Shown: in pieces, positions 48,435-60,344 of the stretch | How positions within the stretch are numbered: position 1 is the stretch's first letter | Layout: every line of letters begins with the position of its first letter | Position numbers and translations under genes: made by a program | DNA from: Sphaerolaimus hirsutus | Taxonomy: Eukaryota > Nematoda > Chromadorea > Monhysterida > Sphaerolaimidae | Direction of reading: 5' to 3' | DNA length: 64,000 nucleotides | Assembly (NCBI GenBank): GCA_964036195.1 | Contig: OZ038457.1 | Coordinates: forward strand, 22,285,147-22,349,146 | Notes under the pieces: generated by a model | The model's input: the letters and a program-made list of their open reading frames with translations, nothing else | The model's database searches: none | Told to the model about the DNA's origin: nothing

Positions 48435-49929
48435 TGTTTGTCACTGAAAGTACAGTTTACTTGGTTTACCACTTGGCTTACCATGTGAATTTACTTGCCA
48501 ACTTGCCACTTATGATGGTTTTACTTGTTCTCTTGTCAGTGTGGCTCGTCTTTCACACGACTTTTTACATATAACAGGGACTTTGACACTTGACAGGGTC
48601 TTTTACAGTGTCTGGAGCTGCTTCCAGGTGTCATTTCTACCCATATTCTTAAGTAAGAAAGCTTTTTGGCTTTCATTTAGCTATTTTTATGTTTTGGTAC
48701 ATAATAGAAGTCATAGAGAGCGATAAAAAAATTACTGTGTATCGTGTCTGCGTAATTGACAGAAAATCTTATTGGCGCTGGCGCCATTGGCGCTTGGCGC
48801 TATAACCGCCTGGCGCCATTGGCGCTTGGGGCTCATGTCCAGAAAGGCGCCATGGCGCTTTTGGCGCTTGGCGCCATTTTGCTCTGGCGCCATTGGCGCT
48901 TGGCGCCATCGATGCAAAAGCGCCATGGCGCTTTTGGCGCTAGGCGCCAAAAGTCTGGCGCTTTTCACATCACTAGGCGGGGCCCATTCCGCAAGTAAAA
49001 ATGCGACAAGAAATGTGGCAAGTGATACATATTTTATCCCGGGGGTCGATAACGCAAGTGGAGAAGTAAAAAACATATTTTAAGTGTGACGTTTAAAGTG
49101 TAAAGAAAAGTTAGAAGTAAAAAGAAAAGTAAAATTTTAGTTTTCCAGGCTCGTCAGCTATAGGTGAAATTATCACTTGACTTGTCAAATGACAGTTTCC
49201 TTGTCACTTGTCCACTTTACATGTCATCTGTTTACATGCCACTTGTCACCTTTACGCGGCTTACACGGGGGGTCATCTACTGAACATCAATGCCTTCGAA
49301 GCTTATTTATTTTAAATTCTTCTATCAGACAGACATCTGAACCACACTGAATTTTTTTTTAAACTGGATGAAAAACAGCATAAGAATAGTAAATAAATAA
49401 AAGCAGCAAAGTGTGTAAAATAAAACCTGGTGAAGAAAGTACCCGTTTGGTAGAAAAGTTGCAAAATAAGTGGCAAAAAACGGACCAGTATGGTAATGCA
49501 CAATCACCAAAAACACAGAGAAAGGATTCACATGAGATCAACAATTACCACTAAAAACAAATATAAAAGCAATTATTTATAAAAGTTATGATTCACTTCA
49601 AAAGGTTGTCCGCGGTATAATTTTTATTTATTGGTTGCATATTTATTTACCCGCAAACAATCCAGAGATATCCAGATCCCCAGACACTGTAAAATGTCCT
49701 GTAAAGTATCAAAAGTAATGTAGAATTCCCTGTAAAATTTCATGTTTTCTTTTCATTTCACTGAATTTTTGACGTTTTACATCAATTTTGACACTCTTCA
49801 TGACATTTGAAATTTTACACTGCACCAACTACCAAACATTTGAGTGGCACCAATTACCAAATAATTTATGGGTACAGTACGAAAAAGGCGCGTTTTCGCA
49901 TACTTCGCAACTTAAATTCGAAAAAGAAA

Positions 49930-52900
49930 TTAATCAAAATAAATGTAGTCAATCAGCTGTTTGCCAAAGCGATATTTTTCCGCCAATGCTCCGATTTCAC
50001 CCGGGAGCAGTCCCAGACCCTGTAAAATGCCCTATAAAATGTCAAATGTCATGCAAAGTGTCAAAAGTCATGTAAAATGCTCTGCAAAATGGAAAACGTA
50101 CATTTGACATGATGCAGGGCATTTTACATGACTTTTGACACCTTGCATGACATTTGACATTTTAAAGGGCCTTTCACAAGGTCTTGGATTGGCACCCGAC
50201 GTTTCCGCACTGACACAGCTCAAGATGTCAGCTACAACGTCTGCCTGCAGTTTTGCATCATTAAATTGAGTTGACAAATGACTTTGGCAGAACTCCAAGT
50301 TTACAACTTTCAAGGTAATGAAGAGAACAAGGAAATAACTACCTACTTCATATTGAAGCTTCAAACACCGAACTCAAGTTTAAATTTTAAAAGTTTTAAT
50401 CCGATTTGAATAGAGTCAACCACAAAGCCGGTGTCTCAACGACAGCCAGATCGGCGTTGAGAGAAGAGTCGCGGAAATTTAGCCGGAAAACGGAAAATGA
50501 GCCGGAAAAACGGAAATGGAAAAAAATTGAGTGGCCGGAAAACGGAAAAAAAATTCAGCGCCCGGAAAACGGAACGGAAAATTTGACACCCTACTCGCGC
50601 ACAACCCAGGCCTATTCCAAATGTATAACCACCCCGAATGTAGACCTGCACCACATGGAAGCATACCCGCTCCGAAGGTAAGCCCGGCCCGAAGGTAACT
50701 GATGCTACCTGCGGGCAGGGCTTACCTTCGGAGCGGGTATACATTCGGACCGGGTATTCATTCGGGCCGGGTTGGAGATTAGCAGGGGGGCACAACTGGT
50801 GGCGCGTGTGCACCCATTGGCGCGGTGCGGCAAACACAAAGGGCAAATAACAATACAAATGAGGCCCAACAATGCATGGCTCTTTATGTTTTGCGGCCAA
50901 GACCGCAACCGATGTTTGATGTTTGATGCGTGACCCCCCCCCCCCGGTTCAGCATGCGATTCGGTGTCTTTTCGGGCAACATTTGTGCAACATGATCTGC
51001 CGACATTTAATCTGATTGACGTTTTACACAAATGAAACAATGCCTTTCATTGTATCATTTGGGTACTTATTTGCATATACTCTAGCTGGAAATTGGTCCA
51101 CCATTAGACCCCGAAACCAATTTCTGTTTCCCATACTGATTCCGATGATGAGATGAGTTCCGAAAACAGTGTGTTTTTCAGTGTCATGGATTTTATGCTG
51201 CGGCGGCATGATAAAGAAAAACAACAGTGCAACTAACTGCCGGGACAATGGATTACCTATTGATAGATTATAGAGAATGCAGTCACATGCAATTATGAAT
51301 TGTTTGTAGCCAGGGAATCGGTGAGGGGGGCTGGGGAATCGATGACCATCGTGCTCACGTTCACAAATCAATACACCGGTCCGCTAATCTCCAACCCGGC
51401 CCGAATGAATACCCGGTCCGAATGTATACCCGCTCCGAAGGTAATCCCGGCCCGCAGGTAGCATCAGTTACCTTCGGGCCGGGCTTACCTTCGGAGCGGG
51501 TATGCTTCCATGCGGTGCGGGTCTACATTCGGGGCGGGTATACATTCGGAGAGGCACAGGCTCCTCGCGCACCAACCTTGAGATCATGCAGATGGTAGAC
51601 CTCGGCCAAGTTGAGCAGCTGCACCACCTCGGCGCTGTTATACTCGTAGCGCAGCATGTACTCGCCTGCGTGAAAATCCGATCAATGTTGTTGCACATGC
51701 TAGTTTTCTAACGGTTGTCAACTTGAATTGGGTGTTCAATAACTAAGTTGGTTGAACGCATTTTGAGTGTACCAGAAAAAGTTATTTTAAATCATAGCTA
51801 ACTGTAGTTGACAGACACCTCATTCTGGTAAACTGTAATGCGCGTTCAAAGCCGATTTTATATATTACCAATACCGATAGTTATGGTTCAAAGCCGATTT
51901 TACAGTTATAGAAAAATACGATACTGACCTGGTCATTGGAAAAAAAATGTTTTCTGACACCCCATAGTGTAGTAATGAATGGTACCCTAGTACTCGTACC
52001 CCTCTATTGGCGCCAGCGCTATTTTCGCTGCTGCTTTTGCATCACGACTCGGAACACTCTAACACGATGCCAAGTCTGACATCATGGGTGGACGCACCGC
52101 AGTAAATAGCGCGAATGAACTCCCTGACGGCGGGGCTGCCCGCGTCCACGAAGGTGTACTTGCCCTGCGCCAGGTCCGGGAAGCGCCCGCTGTTGCCCGA
52201 CGAACCCTGCCCGTTGAAAATCTGCCCGAACGTGGGCACCCTCACCAAGAGAACCTCTTTGTGAACCTGTGATGTGATCAAGGCTGACCCAAATTTCGAT
52301 CGGGCTCACCAACAGAATTTGTCGCAAAATTCCCTATGCCTGACACTCATCTTGCGTACGAAAACTCCAAATAAATGTACCCGAATATACCCAGACCCCG
52401 CTTATTCGAGAAAGCAAAACTAAGAGTTGTCTGTAAGCTAATAATGCTTGGGCAACAAATACCTCTGGGCAACTGCACTCTGTGGACAACTGAGTGCACA
52501 CAGTGGACAGCGAACACCCCTGGATAACTGCGGTACAGGGGGGGCGAGGTTGGGGGGGGGGGCCCCGCGGGGGTTCAATATAAACGCTTTTCCAACGTAC
52601 AGAATGAAGAAGAGAAAAAATCGCTAAAAAGTAGGTGAAAGATAGGTATATAAGTATATATAGTACACAAATAGCTGACCCTAATAGGGTGACCCTAATC
52701 AGTACCCACAAATGACAAAGATTCTCACCTGGTACTGCTTACCATCATTGGCTTGAAGGATGAAGTTTGTTGTATCGTCAATTTCCAGCCGCAGGAAACG
52801 CTCTTTCCACCACTTTGAGAAGGGCCCACTGATGGGATTCTCATTTTCCTTGATGAATGTTAGTGTGGTAGCCGGCATGAAGTTGGGATACATAGCTGTA

Positions 52901-55900
52901 TCCTGTAACAATGTATTAAATACATTACCATGCAGAAACGTTGATACTTCACACACTGAATGCTTAAACAGGATTTTTTTTAAATATTCAATGTGCACAG
53001 CATTTGGATATACGCGGCGGACATCACAATAAGTATGATAACCTACCATAACCCATCTGAATAATGAACCAAAAATCATAGTTTTTCATCAAAAATTTTC
53101 GATTTTACTATATGGAATTCTAAATTACGAAATTTATCACAAAATTTTTTTTCATTAAATTATGGTAGGTTTTCATACTAGGTGTGCTGATCCCCAGTAT
53201 AAACCCCTGATCACCATAGTTGGCAGCTTTGCTTTTTTTTCATTCAAAAATCGCTACCCCCCGAACCAGGGACGTATCCAGGATTTTTGAGCGGGGGGGG
53301 GCTGCTTGTTTACGGAGGCCGGCGAGGGGGGGGGGGGCTGAGCCCCCCCCCTAAACTTTTACGTACAGAGTGGCGGAATGGCGCCACTAGTAGGCGCAAC
53401 GCCATGGCGCCATTGGCGTTGGCGCCAGCGCCATGGAACGCTGTATATGTATGTAAATATACATACAAATACAGCAAACAGCACATAATTAGGGTTCAAA
53501 CGGGATCCCGATCCCGATCCCGGATCCCGTGAAATTCCGGGATTTAGCAGTCCCGATCCCGATCCCGATCCCGAAACCCCAATCCCGATCCCGATCCCGA
53601 AATCCAAAAATACCAATCCCGATCCCGATCCCGAAAACTTTCAAATCCCGATCCCGAGAATCTCCCAAGTCCGGGATCCCGATCCCGGAAAAAATAGTGA
53701 AAATTATAAAAAGTTAAAAAATGAAATTTTTGCGTGCAAAAATGAGAACGCAAACCCCCAGCGTCCATTTTATGTCACTTTTCTGGCATCCAACAGTGTT
53801 TCGAGACCTTTATGAACAACTGCGAATGCCAGAACAGTGACGAAAATCTCTATCCCTACACCCCAATCCCGATCCCGAAAAATGCCAATCCCGATCCCGA
53901 TCCCGATCCCGTGACCCCAATCCCGGCCAATCCCGATCCCGATCCCGAAATCTCAAAATACCAATCCCGATCCCGATCCCGATCCCGAAACCCCAATCCC
54001 GATCCCGATCCCGAAATCTCAAAAAGTGAATCCCGATCCCGATCCCGAAAAGTCAATCCCGTTTGAACCCTACACATAATTGAGTATATTTATAATGATT
54101 TCGGCCACAGGGAGCAAATCTGCCGATAATACATGATGTCTGGCGAAAAATGCGCGCTTGCGCGCAAAAAATTTTTACGCTGATGTTGAAAAAGTGCCAT
54201 TTTCCGGCCACTTTCTGGTCCCACCCCAGGAGGGGGGGGGGGCTGCAGCCCCCCCCCGCCCCCCCCCCTGGATACGGCCCTGCCCCGAACGTTGGCACTT
54301 AGCCAGAAATTAAAGTATACAAATTATACTTCAAAGTGTCCCTTAGCTTACTCATATGTCACCATTGGCAAAGTTCCAATGTGGGTCATATAAACGGCCC
54401 ACACATTTGTTAATATAATTTTTACCTGATCACCATGGTTGGCAAATCGATCTTTATCGATGCATAACTCTGCCAATCAAGGCGGGATTGTGCCTGAAAT
54501 GCCAGAATTGGTCAGAATTGGCACCCATCCAGCTCTGAGTGCAGTGGCAATGTTTGAATAACTTTTGTAGGGCTACAGTCGTTCTTTTCTGGTGAATGAC
54601 CAAATCAGGCAAAAAATTGTTGGTTNNNNNNNNNNNNNNNNNNNNNNNNNNNNNNNNNNNNNNNNNNNNNNNNNNNNNNNNNNNNNNNNNNNNNNNNNNN
54701 NNNNNNNNNNNNNNNNNNNNNNNNNNNNNNNNNNNNNNNNNNNNNNNNNNNNNNNNNNNNNNNNNNNNNNNNNNNNNNNNNNNNNNNNNNNNNNNNNNNN
54801 NNNNNNNNNNNNNNNNNNNNNNNNNAAATTGCAATATTGCAGGAATAGCAGATCGCTTTAGCTGAAAGCACAAAGCCTTCTGTGCAATGTGTGGCTCTGC
54901 CATGTCTGCTCGAACCTGCTGGCATTTGCAATGAAGCACCAAAGCTCGACAATGGCAAATTTGACATTTGCAAATATGATTGAAATGTTACCCACTGACT
55001 TGTCCCCAACCTGTAGGGCATGCACACACTTGTGTAGCTCCATAGATGTAGCGCGAGCCTTTTCTGCTGCTGAAAAGTCTCAGAATGGTTAAACCAACCA
55101 TTTTTGCCTAATTTGGTCATTCGCCAGAAAAAGAACGACTGTAGCCCTACAAAAGTTATTGAAACTTTGCCACTGCACTCAGAGCCAGATGGGTGCCAAT
55201 TCTGACAAATTCTGGCCTTTGAGGCACGATCCCGCCTAGATTGGCAGAGTTATACATTGATAAAGATCGATTTGCCAACCATGGTGATCAGGCAAAAATT
55301 ATATCAACAAATGTGTGGGCCGTTTATACGACCCACATTGGAACTTTGCCAACGGTGACATATGAGTAAGCTGAGGGACACTTTGAAGTATATTTTGTAT
55401 ACTTCAATTTCTGGCTAAGTGCCAACATTCGGGGGGTAGCGATTTTTGAATGAAAAAAATGCAAAGCTGCCAACTATGGTGATCAGGGGTTTATCATAGA
55501 TGGGTATTCTGGGGAGTTGACCAAATGTGCACAGGGTAACTGCCCCTTGTGCTGTTATATGCAGTGTCAGTAGTAATAATTCTTTCAGTTTGTGTGTTTC
55601 AGAAAAGTTGGGACCTAGGATGTTTTGAATGATATCCACTCCACCCCATCTTATTCAGTCAACACTCAATCCACAAAATACTTGAATGGCATCAAAAGTG
55701 GGCAAGGTATGTGTAAAACAGTGGAAAGACACAAAGGTTTGGTGGACTCCCAGACTCCATTTTGTCTGTGGGTGGACAGTCTCAACTATTTTGCACGGTA
55801 GTGTAGTGTATAACGTTTTGGAATTCCAAATGTATTTAACAAAATTAAGTAGTAATTCAGTTTGAAAATGATGTTGCAAGTTCGGAATCTTTGCACAGAT

Positions 55901-57119
55901 AGGTCACTTGGTAGGGTCAGGAACCCAACCCAAAGTGAAAAACCTTATTTCCACATATCTACATATTTGCACTTGGTTATACACCTGCTCTGCTGATATC
56001 ATTACATTAACACTACACCATGCTGTAATTTTAGACCCTGTGCCGACACTCATCTAAACCTATTACTCATCTGGACCTGCCAGTCATGTAATTTTACCAC
56101 TATACTTATCTATATCCACTACTCATCTAAGTGGGGTGAGCAGGGGGGTAGTAGTAGGCAGGCAGGTCATTGTGGCAGTGCAGTATGGGGGGATTACTGA
56201 CAATGGGTTCAGAAATGAAGGGATTAACAGTGATTATGCCACACGTAGAAGACACATATACACAGACTGGCACTATGTATGTGTTTGTGTTTGCTGCCCA
56301 TGCCGAGTTAATGTGTAGCACACATGTACTGTCACTAGAGTGTTTTTACACCCACTTTACAAGTGACACACATTGTGAAGTGACATTGCACATGTCAGTG
56401 CACCCACTTGCCAAAACAAACAAGTATGCAGTGATTGTGCAGGTGTGCCACACACCTGCTCATCAACTTGACATAGGGGCAAACACAAAAGCATAAATAC
56501 ATAGTGCCAGTTTATGCTTGTGTTTACTTTGAACCCCCTGCTGTGTAATACCCGCCCACAACTCATCTTTATCCCCCATAGATGTGTAGCGGGCCTTGAT
56601 AAGTACTGGGTAGAATCAGATGAGTGGTGGGTCTAGATGAGTAGCGGGTTCGGATGAATACTAGGCCCTACCCACACGTTTTGTTGCCAATTCCAATACT
56701 TAATATTATGAACCCAGATGGACCTAAAAACACAACCCAATCCTGCAAATTTTTTGGAACCAATGCCTGAACCAACTTTTTGACCCAATACCCAGAATCC
56801 AAAGTTGGTGTCGAGGCCGTTCAAAACCCACCTGACTGTTTACCGGATTCACGCGCACACGGTCCAAATAAAATCCACAATTCTGCGTGAGCCATTTCGA
56901 GAGAGCATCGACCAACGCGTGAACATCCGCAACATCCCAATCGATCAAATGTTGGGTCAAAAAAGTTATAGGTTCAGAATCTGACTGCTTCCATTCGGAC
57001 GTGTCGACGGGAAAATTGGGAAATTGTTGCATCAGCTCTGAGACGTCACCTTCCAATCGAAAGTTGTAAAAATACAAAGGACCATCCTCTTCTGTTGACA
57101 CTTTCAGTGCGATTCTCAT
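49930..57119 (-). CDS. BTB/POZ-domain protein, gene 1 (six exons)
   Basis: Likely a BTB-domain adaptor, a class that often recruits substrates to cullin-3 ubiquitin ligases or dimerises; partner unknown. Exons: 56832-57119, 52729-52902, 52098-52266, 51577-51665, 50196-50244, 49930-50000; 279 codons plus stop if the last intron is removed. The start ATG at 57119 follows nearby acceptor-like TTTTTAG and CACAG. Residues about 1-140 are an N-terminal region I do not recognise (a MATH-like fold is possible but not shown). The BTB part begins NDGKQYQVHKEVL, continues with FVDAGSPAVREFIRAIYCG and EVVQLLNLAEVYHLHDLK, and ends in an A-rich helix with SAETS and AEKYRFGKQL. The fifth intron is a MITE with a GG end, so this copy may be damaged or use an unusual splice. 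A tandem paralogue lies at 62.2-63.6 kb. Confidence 0.8.
50001..50195 (-). mobile_element. MITE insertion splitting the last part of BTB gene 1
   Basis: Element about 50004-50194 with ends TGCCAATCCAAGACC and, inverted, GGAGCAGTCCCAGACCCTG. CGGG flanks it on both sides (50000-50003 and 50195-50198). Excision joins SAETS-G to EIGALAEKY in frame, matching the uninterrupted paralogue at 62.3 kb. The 5' end is GT but the 3' end is GG; reading through adds about 40 element-encoded residues and stops at 50068. Confidence 0.8.
50611..51554. mobile_element. TIR element with about 173-bp terminal repeats
   Basis: Arms 50611-50783 and 51383-51554 are near-perfect inverted copies rich in CGGCCCGAA and CCGCTCCGAAGGTAA. 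Within each arm CCGCTCCGAAGGTAAGCCC is itself mirrored about 50 bases on, so each arm can form its own hairpin. The centre (600 bp) shows no gene. It sits in the fourth intron of BTB gene 1, with its right end about 22 bases from the exon donor. Confidence 0.75.
53267..54282. mobile_element. hAT-type non-autonomous element (CAGGGACGTATCCAGG ends)
   Basis: TIRs CAGGGACGTATCCAGG and inverted CAGGGCCGTATCCAGG; perfect 8-bp target duplication CCCCGAAC at 53259-53266 and 54283-54290. G- and C-homopolymer runs sit inside both ends. It is interrupted by a second hAT element at 53490-54072. The other arm of the host palindrome preserves the empty site near 55425-55440. Confidence 0.85.
53490..54072. 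mobile_element. nested hAT-type element with GATCCC repeat core
   Basis: TIRs TAGGGTTCAAACGGGAT and its inverse; perfect 8-bp duplication CACATAAT at 53482-53489 and 54073-54080. The core consists of two blocks of (GATCCC)n interrupted by AAAATACCAAT-like spacers, around a short unique centre (about 53695-53860). Confidence 0.88.
54626..54825. other. assembly gap (200 N)
   Basis: Exactly 200 undetermined bases within the centre of the inverted-repeat element. The true length is unknown; a round 200 suggests a placeholder. Confidence 0.95.
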
Positions 57120-57260
57120 GATGAGCGGTTTCTGTGTTGAAGCTAAAAAGCGAGTAGCATTTAGTGATGGGGCTGCGCGCCAGAAAAATGGCGCTACGTG
57201 GCATACGGAAACAGGGCGCCATAGAAGTGGCGCCAAGCGCCAACGGCGCCACGGCACGGC

Positions 57261-57716
57261 TAGGGTGTCGAAAAAAATTTTTTACGGAAAAGGAAAAATT
57301 TTTGCATTTGTCGGAAAGTGAAAACGGAAATGGAAATTTTGTTGCACTTGATGGAAAACGGAAACGGAAAAATATTTGCACTTGCCAGAAAACGGAAAAT
57401 GGAAAAATGAAAGGTCGGAAAACGGAAAAAAATTTTTTGATGAAAAACGGAAATATTCACATAATTGAAAGTCTGCATGCAAGACTACCAGTTTGGCTGA
57501 AACATAAAACAGAAAGTTGAGCCGGAACAAGAGAAAATTGAGCCGTAAAATGGAAACAAATGGGAAAACAGAAAATTGAGGCGGAAAACGAAAAAAGGCG
57601 GAAAAACTGAAAATTGAGCCACTTAGAAAATTGGAATTGGGAAAAAATCCAGTGGCTGAAAAACCGAAAAATTTTGACTGCAGAAAATGGAAAACGGAAG
57701 GAAAACGGACACCCTA
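57261..57716. mobile_element. hAT-type element with GGAAAACGG repeat core
   Basis: Ends TAGGGTGTCGAAAA and inverted TAGGGTGTCCGTTTTCC; perfect 8-bp duplication GGCACGGC at 57253-57260 and 57717-57724. Same family as 6416-7229. Partial relatives lie at 50470-50592 and 33836-33879. Confidence 0.87.
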
Positions 57717-57730
57717 GGCACGGCGCCCTG

Positions 57731-58103
57731 GGGCCAGTTCCGCAAGCGGAAAAGTTAAGAGATAAAGGTTAAGAGTTGAGTAAAATGACAAATGGCAAGT
57801 TAAGAGTAAAGTTAAATGATAAATGATGAGTTAAGAGACAAGAGTAAAGTATTATCTTATTTTTCAACATAAGATTTGGATACAAAAGCGTAAGATTTGG
57901 ATACGAAAAAATAAGATTTGGATACACTTGCTTGACTATTAACTTTACTATTATCTCTTAACTAATCATTTGTCATTTAACTTTACTCTTGTCTCTTGAC
58001 TCATCATTTATCATTTAACTTTACTCTTAACTTGCCATTTGTCATTTTACTCAACTCTTAACTTTTCACTCGTAACTTTTCCACTTGCGGAACTGGCACC
58101 AGA
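57731..58103. mobile_element. GCCAGTTCCGCAA MITE, intergenic
   Basis: GGGGCCAGTTCCGCAAG on the left and CTTGCGGAACTGGCACC on the right; GAGTTAAGAG/CTCTTAACT arms with an AAGATTTGGATACA centre. Confidence 0.75.
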
Positions 58104-59805
58104 AATGGCACATCATTACTGGCATTGAATTCACTCGCTACATAAGCTGACCTGTTAAGAGAGTGAAAAATGGCATAAGTAGAACGTTTTCTGTTCTAAA
58201 AGCTGGGGTAAAATTAATCAAACTAAACATAAACATAAAACTTTTTAAGAGCACTCCAAAAAACGTACACAAGTGATATTGATGGTGTTAATACAGGTCG
58301 ACGGCCAATTTCGCAAAAAAAGCTTGCTATTAATTTCGCCCCAGCCATTAACACAAGAAACACAAGTTTTTGGCACTCAGAAGTATCAGAACTGAATGCC
58401 AAGGAAAGCATGGATTAATATTTTTACTTGAGTACACTCGGATCTTCATTCCAAAAATATCATACTGATCATAAAGATATCATATTCCACAAGGAGAAAT
58501 CTGAACTGAATTATGAGAAAATAACGGACACAATCGAAACACGAACATCAGAGCTGAAAACTAAAACAACACGACCATGGTTGGTTTTAGTAAAATTCTT
58601 TTTACTAAAATTGTATTTTATTTTTATTAAAATTGTATTTTATTTTAATTTTATTCATGTTTCAGTTTATTTTTTTATATTTTATTCTGAAATGTCATCA
58701 ATAAAATAAAATGAAACCATTTTACAAAAACTTTACAAATATTTTACAAAAAATCGGAAATCTTGGATGCAAGGACATAAAACAATGTGCATGCTGGAAG
58801 CATGCAGATGAATACAAAAAAAATTTATGTAAACATTTGACACGAGTTGTGAGTAGCATTCGAAAAAATCACCGATTTTTTGGAAAATATATATAAATAT
58901 ATCACTCCAATATTGGAAAAAATATAAATATATATAAATCACTCTAGGTCTCCAGAAAATATAATTAAATTACTGAAAAAATAACTCTAAGCTCAAAAAA
59001 AATCTCAAAAAATCACTTGCGTTATTACAATTTCAAGCAATATTCTGGGCTTTATTTACCATTTGCAAGCACAAAAAATGTACTCAAATATACCACAGTC
59101 CATTTATCATCATTCCACAAGCAGTATTCAGTTATACAATATTTTACAAGTGAAAACATAAAGCAAATATCACAGAAAAATTCAACCTTCAGTACAACCT
59201 CAATGAAAACTTCAAAAATATTTTGCACTGCAAATATTTAGCACTCAACCTATAGCGCCTGGTTGTGGCAATGGATGTTTGACTAAATAGGTGCTCATGC
59301 TCAGCACTTTTTCAATGGTGATGTGCTGTGAAAACTCATTTTTGGACACATGGCTACATTTTGGCAACATTGTGATGACACTAGTGGCACTGGTGACACC
59401 ATGGTGAGTTTTCCACAATTGTTCCCCATATTTGAAAACAGCTCACATTGGTACATGTCACCAAGCATCATCAGTTTTCAAAAATGGTAAACTGAGCTTT
59501 CAATTACTGTAGATAAATTTTGATCACATCAAATTGGTATTTTTTTATTCAAAGTCATGTGTTATTTCAGGAAAGTATGTTATGAGATAGAGAGATGCTT
59601 TCTACCTAAAAGATCACCATTGAATTCATAGCAGGATGACATAAATAAAAAGTTACTAAAACAGTTTACATTTTTGTCACATACAAAATGAAAACTAATT
59701 GATGGTGATGTCACTATTTGTCATCATTTGAGTTTGAGTTGTAATCAAACTAGTGATTTGCCAACACCACCCACCAAAATTCATGCCATTTGTGAAAACT
59801 GAACA
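58104..59805. other. intergenic, AT-rich
   Basis: No gene seen. Around 58860-58990 and again near 60590-60750 there are mirrored AAATATATATAAATATATC and AAAAAATCACCGATTTTTT-type words, probably degraded TIR elements. Confidence 0.5.
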
Positions 59806-60344
59806 TACCGGGTGGCGCACGTCAGGCGCACAGTTTCAATCTGCTCCCAACACGTCAATTTTTAATGAAAAGTGCTGAAATTTGGTATATCAGTAGATAA
59901 ATGTACCCCATTTAGTATGTTAAGAGCACGCATTCATATCGCTAAATTTTCACATACATCAAACCATATGAAAGAACGTCACTCCACAGAACCACCGCCA
60001 TTATCGCAATATGACAATACCCAAATGAATAAGCATTTCACCCACAACATTCACAATGTGCTAGGCAAAATTTCATTGAACTGCTGGACAATTAGATGCT
60101 TCGACTGCTCAATGTCCATCATTTTGGGCAACTGTGGACTGTGGACCTTCTCCTTCGCATAACTCCAAAGGAAAACATCCATTCAATGTGCTACATGTTC
60201 TGACATAAAAATCTTGCTATATGAATGTGTGCTCTTCAATGGGGTGCATTTATCTACTGCCATACCAAATTTGAACAGGTTTCATTTAAAATTGACTTGT
60301 TGAGGGCAGATTGAAACTGTGCGCCTGACGTGTGCCACCCTGTA
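59806..60344. mobile_element. TIR element (TACAGG.TGGCCCACGTCAGG family), copy 2
   Basis: Left TACCGGGTGGCGCACGTCAG and inverted right TACAGGGTGGCACACGTCAG, with CTGCTCCCAACACGTCAA next to the left end. Similar length to copy 1 (539 versus 557 bp). No coding content. Confidence 0.75.

Larger units (their letters stand above)
46951..48975. mobile_element. 2-kb hAT-type element with GCGCCA arrays
   Basis: Ends TAGTGATGTAAAAGCGCCA and inverted TAGTGATGTGAAAAGCGCC; perfect 8-bp duplication GGCGGGGC at 46943-46950 and 48976-48983. Left array 46969-47660, right array 48770-48960. The interior was invaded by other elements, including 47878-48434. Confidence 0.87.
53199..55494. mobile_element. 2.3-kb element with long terminal inverted repeats
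   Basis: The left end TAAACCCCTGATCACCAT at 53200 is mirrored at 55494. The arms stay complementary through GTTGGCAGCTTTGC, the TGGTGATCAGG motif and GAATGACCAAAT, up to 54625 on the left and from 55091 on the right. After removing the hAT insertion the arms are about 0.4 kb each. The centre (54626-55090) holds the N gap and about 265 known bases. No transposase is recognisable. Confidence 0.75.
52903..56831 (-). other. 3.9-kb BTB gene 1 intron with nested transposons and assembly gap
   Basis: Between the first two coding exons. It holds the inverted-repeat element 53199-55494, with two nested hAT insertions and the N gap, then low-complexity TG/CA-rich sequence and a TIR element with ACTCATCTA-type ends at about 56030-56675. 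No coding exon is evident. Confidence 0.7.

Noticed and set aside
53287..54066. Frames rich in Pro-Ile or Asp-Arg repeats
   Set aside because: They are the six reading frames of (GATCCC)n inside a nested element, not a repetitive protein.
52903..56831. Autonomous transposase gene in the 2.3-kb inverted-repeat element
   Set aside because: No frame beyond about 75 codons in the known sequence; the N gap could hide some, but nothing supports it.
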